Below the pieces are notes generated by a model. It searched no databases and was not told where the DNA came from. It saw only the letters and a program-made list of their open reading frames with translations. A stretch of 64,000 nucleotides of DNA from Sorghum bicolor. Lineage: Eukaryota; Streptophyta; Magnoliopsida; Poales; Poaceae. Numbering within the stretch: the first letter of the stretch is position 1; the number at the start of each line of letters is the position of its first letter. The DNA lies in assembly GCF_000003195.3 (NCBI RefSeq), contig NC_012879.2, positions 36,511,596 to 36,575,595 on the forward strand. Direction: 5' to 3'. Of this stretch, positions 55,527-64,000 are shown in pieces. A program made the translations under genes and the position numbers.

Positions 55527-56138
55527 AATTCAAACGACGGAAGAGAGTCCTTCTCAAAAAGGACTATAAACATTTTTTTTAGCCTCCGCCGAAGGTAATC
55601 GGTAGTTATCTTAAAAAAAATATTCAAAAATATTCAAAAATTCATTTTCAGCTAGGAAATAAAATAAAATAATAGAAAAATATTTTTTCTAAATTATTTG
55701 AAAATAAAAATTTTACAAAGAAATGTTGGAAATTGCAAAAGTCATTTTTTCAGCTAGAAGTGCATCAATTTGCCAACGGATAACTTCAAAAACTAGCCGT
55801 TGGAAGATGGAGACAAAAGCTGGGGAGCAGCGGGGCCCACCAGGGGGCGGCCGCCCCTAGGGTCGGCCGACACCCCCCCCAACGGCTGTGGCCAACCGCC
55901 AGCTGGGGGAGGCTCCTAGCCGTTGCCCTCACCCCAAATCCACCTCCATTTTCAAAATATAAATACCAGGGGTTCGGGTGTGGCCCTCTCCACCCATTTT
56001 CACTTCACTTCATCACTTCCATCTTCACTCTCCAAGCAACACTTTCACATCTTTGCTATTTCCAACCAACCACCAACAGAAACCTCACAAAAAAATCACC
56101 TATCCAAGCTAGCTATCCACTGGTGCAAGCATTGCACC
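55527..56138 (+). promoter_or_regulatory. Intergenic region of C with palindromes and a TATA box
   Basis: No gene. It holds AT-rich sequence, then GGGCCCAC (55833-55840), GGGGCGGCCGCCCC (55844-55857) and a degraded GGGTCGGCCGAC half (55860-55871). TATAAATA is at 55958-55965, 181 bases before the second ORF. The order matches both the LTR promoter and element B. Confidence 0.55.
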
Positions 56139-57297
56139 ATGAAAAGGTTCGGCAAAACAGTTTTGGGGGCGTTTAAAAGAGTCACGAGGTCATCCTCGAA
56201 GCGCCCCTATCGGAGCACTTCCTCATACTACACCAATCCCCGATGGAGTCCTTCTGCTGAGGAAGAATCCTCGGAGATCGAGGAGGTAGAGGAAGAGGTA
56301 GAGGAAGAAGAAGAGGAACAAGAGGAGGAACAACATGAAGAAGGAGGAGCCCACCAATTCGACTTGGTGGGTGATCGAGAACATCAAGCCTACAACATGC
56401 TCAAGGACCGGATCTTCCTCACCGGTCTATGACGACTCGCTCCTTTCCGACATCGGTATGGACTCTGAATTCCTCTCCATATGGAAAGCCGCCGGGTGGG
56501 ACAACATTCACCCCATAACTGAGTATGGATCCTATACCCTTACAATTCAATTCCTATGCACTTTAAGAGAAACATATGAAGGTATTTCTCTTCGTTTATT
56601 TGGAAATGAATATGCTATCTTTTGGAAAGACTTAAGCAAATACCTTGGTTTTCATCAAAGATGCTCTCTTGATTTAGTGCATGCCACAAAAGGGTTTAAT
56701 AAGGATAAGTTTTGGGAAGAAATCACGGGGCAAGTTCACACTGGAAAATACTATCCTAGAAATGCCCACATCCAACACCCCATTCTAAGGTTTTTACACC
56801 TTTGGCTATCCATAACAATGTTTCCTAGACAGGATACCCGCGTTGTGCGAGTAAATGAAATGAGGTTACTTTACGCGGCTAGAATGAAAATAAAAGTTGC
56901 GCCTGTGCAAGAAATTGTAAGGCATTAGTTAGATATAATCAAGACAACCACCCCTATCTCTTTGACTTCACTCATAACACGTGTGGCCACGGCCATTGGT
57001 GCGTTGGAAGAGCAAGATCTTGATTATATTCAAATTCCACGCACCAGGATTAATGAAACCTATCTTATCCAAGGTCACCATTTGAAAAGAGATAATGCGG
57101 GCGGTCTTGTGTTTTATTTCCCAGGGTATACAAACGTAATCCGGTTACCTAACCCGGGTCTACGTTTGTATAACTCTAGGAGACTAACCTTTGATCTGCA
57201 GACAACTGAAACTACGCGAAGGCGTAGTGTTTCTGGCAGGGACATCGGCGGATCCAGCTCCCAGCCACCACCCTCCTATACACAGCTGATCTACTAG
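56139..57297 (+). pseudogene. Athila-type extra ORF of element C, decayed
   Basis: The start MKRFGKTVLGAFKRV is followed by a Glu-rich acidic run. A frameshift near 56425 follows, then a frame with GMDSEFLSIWKAAGW, IQFLCTL, ISLRLFGNEYAIFW, PILRFLHLWLS, KIKVAPVQEIV and, after TAG 56926-56928 (Trp in B), SLITRVATAIGALEEQD to 57297. The same frame continues after further TAG codons (57295-57297, 57541-57543, 57595-57597) through a Gln-rich segment, so the ancestral protein may have ended near 57660. Homologous to the 451-residue protein of B (Athila ORF-1 family). The function is unknown. Confidence 0.8.
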
Positions 57298-57707
57298 TCG
57301 GGGTGGGACACACCCATGCCGACACAAGGTGTTGAGGGGTGGGCTGAGGCGGATTCTAGCGCTTGGGAACAACAATCGCGCTGGAGGGCCGAATCACCAG
57401 AAGAACATCCTTCGGCCTCCACAGTAGGCCGAACCGACTTGGAGCGCCTCCAAGCTCAGCTTGGGGGACTGGTGGTGCGCACGGATGAGATCCAGGATAC
57501 TCTCCAACAACACATCCAAACCACCGATGCGCACCACCAGTAGGCCGTGGACTGGCACCAGCAAGGGTTGCTATGGCAACAGCAACAACAGGTCTAGCAC
57601 CAGCAGCAGAAAAGAAGAAATGCAAGCTCGCCAAGATCAGCTGCTGAAACAGTCCTAAGACTTCTGGCGGTACATGGGGTACAACCCCGATCAGTAGGCC
57701 AGAAGCT

Positions 57708-57727
57708 AGCTTGGGGGAGGACCCCCA
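57708..57727 (+). promoter_or_regulatory. Internal polypurine copy with hairpin (C)
   Basis: AGCTTGGGGGAGGACCCCC: stem GGGGG/CCCCC with an AGGA loop; located after the second ORF as in B. Confidence 0.6.
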
Positions 57728-58261
57728 ATCCCGAGGTTATCTGCATTACATATTTGTTTTCATGCATCCTTAATTTTAAATTAGCATGTTTACTTTATGA
57801 AATTTCCATTAGTTAAATTCATGTTTTAATTATTGCATATAAAAAAATGAAAAATGCTAAAAAGACAAAAATATAATTCCACTCTTATATGTGATGTAAG
57901 ATATATGCTTCTTTCTTGTTGAAATGATGAATAGTTGCTCTATCGTAATTTCTTTCCACTATCTAGTTTCAACCTTGAATTCTGCAAATTAATATAACGA
58001 TTAAAGCGTGGGTTGCAAAATGCTCTATCTAAAGTCTAAAGTAATTAATGGATATATTTGTGATGATCTGAGCTGCTAGTATCCTGTTCTAAACAACGCT
58101 AGAGTTCTGGAGTTTTTACAAAAATAAAATAATCACATTGAGTTTGATTAAGCTTTGTTGACCCTTTGAGAGGTTGTCATACCATTGAAAACAAAAAAAT
58201 TTCATTATGTTATCATCTCAAAAGTTTGTTAGAAGGCATATGGCTATGAAAAAAAGCATCC

Positions 58262-58344
58262 GAGGAAATAAAAAGGGACATGTGTCCGAAACCTCAAAAA
58301 GAAAGATCACGAGGAAATAAAAAGGAACATTTGTCCGGAACCTC
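58262..58344 (+). ncRNA. Duplicated structured RNA block (C)
   Basis: Two copies (58262-58295 and 58311-58344) of GAGGAAATAAAAAGG...CCTC enclosing GGACATGTGTCC or GAACATTTGTCC hairpins. A further GGACAAGTGCCC follows near 58363. Same block as 3101 and 19651. Confidence 0.5.
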
Positions 58345-58745
58345 AAAAAAAATAAAAAAAAATGGACAAGTGCCCAACAGTAGAATTAGCCACATAGCCA
58401 TGTGACTCTAATAGACCAAAAGAGATTGATGGAAAAGAAAAAGTTTTCAAAAATTCAATGGTATGATTAACTTTCTCTTTGGATCCATTGTTTAATTTGA
58501 CAAATAAATGTGCTAAGTTTTGAAAATCAAAAAAACTCCAGAACAAAAGTGAAATAAAGAACTGGGGACATAGCGCTCGATCTTATCAAATCCATCCTGC
58601 AAATGCTTAAGGACCCAAGGTATGAGCAATAAGCCCCATGACATATCTGTTCAAAATTCAAAGGAGAATTCTTGTTTGAAGGTATGTACTGGATACAAGT
58701 GAAAATATTGTAGCAACTCCTAATCAACAACCAAGATCTTAGCTT

Positions 58746-58784
58746 CTTGCTCGAGGACGAGCAAGGGGTAAGCTTGGGGGAGTT
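58746..58784 (+). promoter_or_regulatory. Hairpin plus polypurine tract of C
   Basis: CTTGCTCG-AGGA-CGAGCAAG (58746-58765), a perfect 8-bp stem, then AAGCTTGGGGGAGTT, abutting the LTR at 58785. Confidence 0.85.
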
Positions 58785-60826
58785 TGTTGGCGGTTCTTAA
58801 TGATATATTTACCCCGCCAACATAGTCCATGCAAAGGAAGAAAAGCATGTATTTTACTCACATATACTTATTAAATGCTTACCAAGTTCCACATGTAGTG
58901 CAAATTGTGTTTTGCAGATCATATACAGGCATACAGGTGGAAAGCAAATAAAAAGGCGCAATCCGACACGTCAAAAAATGCGCAAATAAACAAGTACCCA
59001 AAAGCCCAATATAGAAGTGCATCAATTTGCAGGTGAATCTGGACTCAGGGGCCCGAGAGGAAAGCAACGGGCTTCGGGCTGGGGCCAGTGGGGCCCACCA
59101 GGGGGCGGCCGCCCCCTAGGGTCGGCCGACCCTGGCCCAGCCCATCTCGGCACCGCCTTTCGCAGAGGCGGTGCTGAGCATATCCTCCCGTAGTCCCCAC
59201 GTGCAAATTGCAGTTTACACCCTGGGGAACCGACCTTCCCCACCTATTTAAGGAGGGGGATAGGGAGGCTCCATTCATCTCATCACATTCACAATCAACA
59301 CTCCACCTTCAATGCACTTGGGCACTACCTATTCTTAGTTTTTTCCTTTTAGCTTTTAGAGAGAGTTGGGTGAGCTATCAAGGAGGGCTTGGCTCCTTGG
59401 AGAGAAACTTGGGTATGAATAAAGAATATCTTTACTCCAAGTCCATGCCTTATCATGTCCGATATAGTTCTTCATATGAACTAGAGTATAGTTCTTATGC
59501 TATGGTATATGACATAGATCATAGGCCCTGTTTTATGATGCTAGCATATGAACTAGAATATAGTTCTAGTGAAAATGATATGACATACATTTTAGTATAT
59601 AGTTCTTATAGTATAATGCTACCCTAGGCTAGTAGTGTATTATATGAACTAGTGCTAAGTGTATGTTGTTTATTCTCACTTAGGACTTTAGTCTAATTGC
59701 TTCATGTTAATTAATTGCCTAGAAATAGCTTTGTGTGAAGATGGGGGTTTATCATGCTCTTTTGAGTAGGCTCAGGCTTCTTACCTGTCGATCCGTAGGG
59801 TCGGGGACCCGGGGGAGTCCGAGTAGGTTCTTTGCATGTAAGCATGGTGCTCGGGTGTAAAGGCTGGGTAAATGCATTGTCCTAGTCCACGGTTGAGGGG
59901 ATGGCGGCAGGTGGTGACAGCCATGTGTGTCCTTGGCATTCTCCCACGTTCGGCTTGGGTGTAGGAGTCTAAATAGTTGCAGAGGTTGTTGGCAGACCAG
60001 TACTCGCGTAACCTCCCAAACCATCTAAACACAGGACTAGATCTAAGTAGTATAATTACATGATTAACTTGTTCTATGACATATCTAGGACCACACCTGC
60101 TCCAATAGGTTGTTTGTTTATTCTTTGATTCAATTCATTCTTTTAGTCTCTTTTTATTCCTTAGCCCATATGCCATGCCTAGACTGTGATGGATCACTAT
60201 TCTACATATAAATGTTTATCACCTGCTTTGACTTTTGATTCCAATATTGCTATCATAATTACTTTGATCTATGCTTATCTTAGAATCCTTAACATATTAA
60301 GCCTTCCTTAGAGCGAACCTATAAATACGACACTCAGTAAATCCCCGGGTTGAAATGTTACACGATAATTCCCGTCCGCTTGCTGTACTTAAACTCCAAA
60401 CCTAAGGAACTATCACCCCGGTATATACTTAAAACTGTTGATAGACATGCGTCGAGCTAGTGACTTGTTAAGGAATACCAACATGGCAATCCTCGTGCCA
60501 CTACCATGATTAAGAACTGGAACCCTACCCTAACGGTAATAAGGCGCCGTTATCGGGAAGGTAGATCTAGCTTCCTATTCAAGGTGGTGATGCTACGGAT
60601 CTGCCAATATAACACTGCCAATGTCATCATCATGAGTAGAGCAGAACCCTATTCTAGGTAGCGTCGCTAAGAAACGCTAACAAGCATTTCTAGCTCCGTT
60701 GCTTAGGAGAGATTTATACTCTAATCTTGGTGATTGCATTAGTAAGTGTTATCATGACATTTCTGACATCGTTGCTGAGGACGGATTAAACCCTGTTGTT
60801 AGTGATGACGTTAAGAAATGCCAACA
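58785..60826 (+). repeat. 3' LTR of element C
   Basis: 2042 bp, TGTTGGCGG...AATGCCAACA. It is 6 bp shorter than the 5' LTR through small indels (a GA-repeat, a G-run and a TA). Perfect palindromes are at 59101-59116 and 59119-59132. The primer-like ladder is conserved near 60542-60826. Confidence 0.92.
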
Positions 60827-62952
60827 AGTTCCTGGACCTGATTATATGGTCATGCATGTTTGACTTGGTTAACTTGTTAATCATGCTAATATGATTAAAG
60901 ATGAATTGTAGATAATTTGATAATATTTCCAGAATGTCCTATTTCATAGTTTTTGGAGTTGTGTAACTCCAGTTATGATTTATTTACTCAGTTGTTGCAT
61001 GTATGTCCAGAATTGCTGAAATACATGAATGCTTGATTGCTTAACTTTGTGTGATCTAAGTATGATTCATGTCTTTAATGGTGATTAAGTAATACACTTG
61101 TAAACTTGTTAAACTTGTGTCATGATTGATATGTTTGCTCCAAATAATTGGTTGTGTGATGTTAGATAAATAACTTTAGATGCCTATGTCTTGCATACTT
61201 TTATGTGATGCATGTTGTGTTATTATTCTTTATATTCATGCACTTGCATCTTGCATCTCATCTAGGTGAGCTAGATGAATCACGTGAAGGTCTTGGTGTG
61301 GGAACAAACCCGAAGACGGTGTTGGGTGGACCCATCCCGAAGGTTGAAGGACTAAGCAAGTGTTGCGACCTAAGATGTCACCAAGATGGAACAACTAATT
61401 GAACTGACTCTATGTTGATCCCAGTCAAGCCCCGAAGCATTATAAGTCTCCCACTACTTTTGAATGCAATTGAGAATATATGTTATATATGTATTGTTGC
61501 ATTAAGTATAGGAGTTGGGTGAAACCCTTGCTGCATATATCACTCCTTGTCTAGTAAATATACCTATAACCCTATGTAGATTCAGGATCGAATCTAAATG
61601 CTTAGCTATGCTTAGACCGGTAGAAGCCAGGTGATGTCCTGTCACCTGATCGAGATAGTTGGACACCTAAAAAGGTTGGCTATATATGCTATCATGGAAA
61701 TAACCAAGTGATGAGGATGAATAATTGGAGACCGGGTTAGATGATGATAGAGAAGTAACAAGACATGGAGGTCTTGTGTGCCTATCTATCCCCGCCTGTG
61801 TCGATTAAGGACCGATCATTGACGGCCCTCTTGTCATGTTGAATGCATGCCCCACACTTAGCTGGAAGGATAAGTCGTTCCAACCGCGAAGCCTGAACAC
61901 TATTCGGGCCGGGAATCGAGCCACCATGTGCTATATAGGTGATGGTTGAGGAGAACGACGAGGGCGCGGCACGCAACCTTGGTATACCTTGGATACCTCG
62001 GTCGCCAGAATCGTCCTCAGGTACTGGCGGTGCCTGCCGAACCCGCGAATTGGTCTTGGATAGTGTAATACGGTGACCTGTAGCTCACTTGATCACTGAG
62101 TGTGGTTTGTGTGGGGAATAAACTCGATAGCTGGTTAGAAATCGATTCGAAACGCCATCGCTCCTGGATAGTGAGCACTTGACTTGAGCTTCATCATCGT
62201 AGTAATGTTTACGGAACACTTGGATGGTTATGGTATGATGATGATGTTGGAAATGCCACATCGAATATGGGTACTACTGTTGTATCTTAATCAAGTGATT
62301 GCTCTAGTACAGGTGCTAATATAGATGACAGGTAATGATTATTAACTTGAGCTAAATACCTAAAAAGTTACTTACCTGTAACCTAAGCTTTTTATGCAAA
62401 AAGTGTTGTCAAGCTAGCCCCACCAATAAAGCCTTGCATACTCCTTGGTGCCATATTATTTCTGGTTTATGACGGGTTAGTCTAGCTGAGTACCTTCTTG
62501 TACTCAGGGTTTATTCCCACTTGTTGCAAGTTGTGCTTTATCATGGCTACTGCAAGAATTGGATGACCCCTACCGTAGTGGAGTGTGATCATGGGCATGA
62601 TCCTTCTTAGTTACCTCATCTATACTGCTTTTGTTGGAGTTGACCAAGATACTGGCATGTATTTGAAACAAGGGTAATGTTAGTTTCAAAATTACTCTAC
62701 TTCCGCTATTTTTCAACTCAAGTTGTAATAACTATATTGCACTCAGATGTATATCAAACTACTTGTGAAATGGATGCAACATGTGACTTGTTATGTTGAA
62801 TCACTACGATCTTGGCTTCTATGATGGTTGGTTTGAAATCCTTCGTGATCTCACGGACTACCGGGTTTATGAGAGTTCGATTATGTTAAAGCAACTACTA
62901 TGGCGGGAGTTTTTCATAGTTGATCTCTTGTAAATTGGGCGGTTCTGTTACA
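60827..62952 (+). repeat. LTR of element G, right part
   Basis: Begins with the right AGTTC duplication (60827-60831) and continues the LTR interrupted at 51962, ending GGCGGTTCTGTTACA. Without C the G LTR is about 4980 bp. A block at 61790-62180 is highly similar to E's LTR in opposite orientation. Confidence 0.85.
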
Positions 62953-63840
62953 GTTGGTATCAAAGCAAGGTTCAACATTAAACTTGTCATATATGTATTT
63001 AAAACAAAAGATTTTGTTTTATAAAATTAGTTTTTGACAACTTGTAGCTATTATAGATAAAAGGTGTGTTCAAATCTAAAAAGGTTTTATCTAAGTATGC
63101 CAGTGGTCATTTCCTTTATGCCCAAATAAGGACCTTTAGGTGGCTTATTTAAGTACTGACTTGGGGGTTTCTGCATCATATTTCTATTTCGTTGCTCATA
63201 CGACATGCAATAGTATGAGTGCCATTCATTTGAATGGTAATGTATGGATCATTTTTCCTCTACGCCTCGGTAAGTGTGAGTTGTGAGAGCATGATCGGAT
63301 ACACCGCCGATCCAGGGGAGTGCTTTTGGTACTAGATCATGTGCATATTTTACATGTGCCAATGAAAAGGTACTGCATGATGGGTGATTCCATCCTTAGG
63401 GGCGATGCCGTCACTAGGACGATGATGTGGGTAGTAGCACTACACATACGAGTATGGGGATACGCGTGTGTGGAACGCATAGCTTTTAAATCTTGTACAA
63501 CATGTTTCATACTGTGGCTGGGCTGAAATGAGTTTTCTGCAGGTATGCTAACCACGATTACGTAAATTGAATATAGCTTACGGCTAGTTATATGTCGAGA
63601 GTGTACGTGTTATGCCATCGACATAGAACGTGATTGCCATCTTAGGCTAGAAATTTTGTCAGAACGAATTGCACGAAGCATGCATCATCATGATTGTTGT
63701 GTTGTGTATAACTATGCTTCTCTCACGTTTGTTCTAACAATAAGTAACATGTGAATCAATGTGTGTCACCTTGCTTGTGTATAGTTAGATAAAATGCTTT
63801 GCTCCATGTTGCTTGAATAGCTGTAATTGAAGGTAGGGTG
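62953..63840 (+). other. Primer site and partial internal region of G
   Basis: TGGTATCAAAGCAAGG at 62955-62970 is a tRNA-Met-type primer site. The following sequence is collinear with F's internal region up to about 63835, then stops matching. No gene seen. The rest of G and its 3' LTR seem to be missing here. Confidence 0.65.
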
Positions 63841-64000
63841 TGATTAGCTTTGTTTTGCCCAGCGGCGCGACCCACTCGGGCCATGTCGAGGAAGCAAGGG
63901 GTGAAGGAGCTCCTCCTTCTCCAAGTCTTGCAACCGGCGCTCTGTCATGGTTGATGGGCACCACTCGTCGGCGGCAATAAGCCTCACCAACATCTTCCTG
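63841..64000 (-). pseudogene. Probable N-terminal piece of a Tat antisense ORF
   Basis: The minus strand reads AADEWCPSTMTERRLQDLEK then, after a one-base shift near 63893, SSTWPEWVAP. This wording resembles the N-terminal region of the antisense 'putative gypsy-type transposon' proteins of grass Tat elements. Orientation and order fit the exon at 48479-48975 if G was inserted in H and later lost its right end. Alternatively it is a different Tat copy. It continues beyond the window. Confidence 0.4.

Larger units (their letters stand above)
57298..58745 (+). other. 3' non-coding region of C
   Basis: Begins with the probable Gln-rich tail of the second ORF. Then AT-rich DNA with a polypurine hairpin, a GAGTTTGATTAAGCTTTGTTGACC block and the duplicated RNA block. 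No other gene seen. Confidence 0.65.
51963..60826 (+). mobile_element. Element C: complete non-autonomous Athila-like retrotransposon
   Basis: The element is 8864 bp with LTRs of 2048 and 2042 bp, a perfect tRNA-Asp primer site, a decayed gag, a decayed Athila-type second ORF, polypurine tract and AGTTC duplications. There is no protease, RT, RNase H or integrase. The LTRs differ at many positions (about 18 in the first 430 bp by eye) and both ORFs are broken, so C is clearly older than B. It sits inside the LTR of G. Confidence 0.92.

Overview
This window is repeat DNA from a plant nuclear genome, most likely a grass, and probably from a retrotransposon-rich (pericentromere-like) compartment. 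I find no convincing host gene. Nearly all of it is nested, partly decayed Ty3/gypsy LTR retrotransposons, plus one Tourist-like MITE of a type common in grasses. Lineage names rest on recognised protein motifs, primer-binding sites and LTR ends; no database was searched.

Layout. (1) 1-21816: an Athila-like tandem array, internal region (1-3901, decayed gag with two protease domains), LTR (3902-5822, chimeric), second internal region (5823-20480), LTR (20481-21816). A young, complete, non-autonomous Athila-like element, 'B' (8255-17472), sits in the second internal region between 5-bp duplications (ATATC). B has two 1585-bp LTRs, a tRNA-Asp primer site, an intact gag-protease ORF and an intact Athila-type extra ORF, but no RT, RNase H or integrase. 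(2) 21817-22096: an LTR-like scrap. (3) 22097-29145: minus-strand Tekay/Del chromovirus 'E', with one LTR and a decayed protease-RT-RNase H-integrase-chromodomain region. (4) 29146-39304: plus-strand non-autonomous element 'F' with a 5.2-kb 5' LTR, inserted into E's protease. (5) 39305-41790: minus-strand Athila-like fragment 'I' carrying the MITE. (6) 41790-49102: decayed Tat-lineage element 'H' with gag, protease, RT, two RNase H domains, integrase and an antisense ORF. (7) 49103-~63840: 'G', an F-like element inserted in H. A second complete non-autonomous Athila-like element, 'C' (51963-60826, duplication AGTTC), sits inside G's LTR. (8) ~63841-64000: probable resumption of H's antisense ORF.

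How the parts work together. Non-autonomous B, C and the A family keep gag and cis signals (PBS, polypurine tract, promoters, conserved 3' structures). They would need RT, RNase H and integrase from an autonomous relative. Protease content falls from two domains (A) to one (B) to none (C).

The most interesting signals are non-coding. The LTR U5 of C is a tandem ladder of about 73-bp units, each ending in a degenerate tRNA-Asp primer-binding site, the last being the real one; smaller versions occur in A, B, D and I. Family-specific GC palindromes lie upstream of every Athila-like TATA box, and the same palindrome-plus-TATA module recurs inside B and C ahead of the second ORF. A hairpin with a CTCGGGACGAG-like core sits just before the polypurine tract in both the Athila-like and Tekay elements. 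A hairpin-rich RNA block is shared by the 3' regions of A, C and D.
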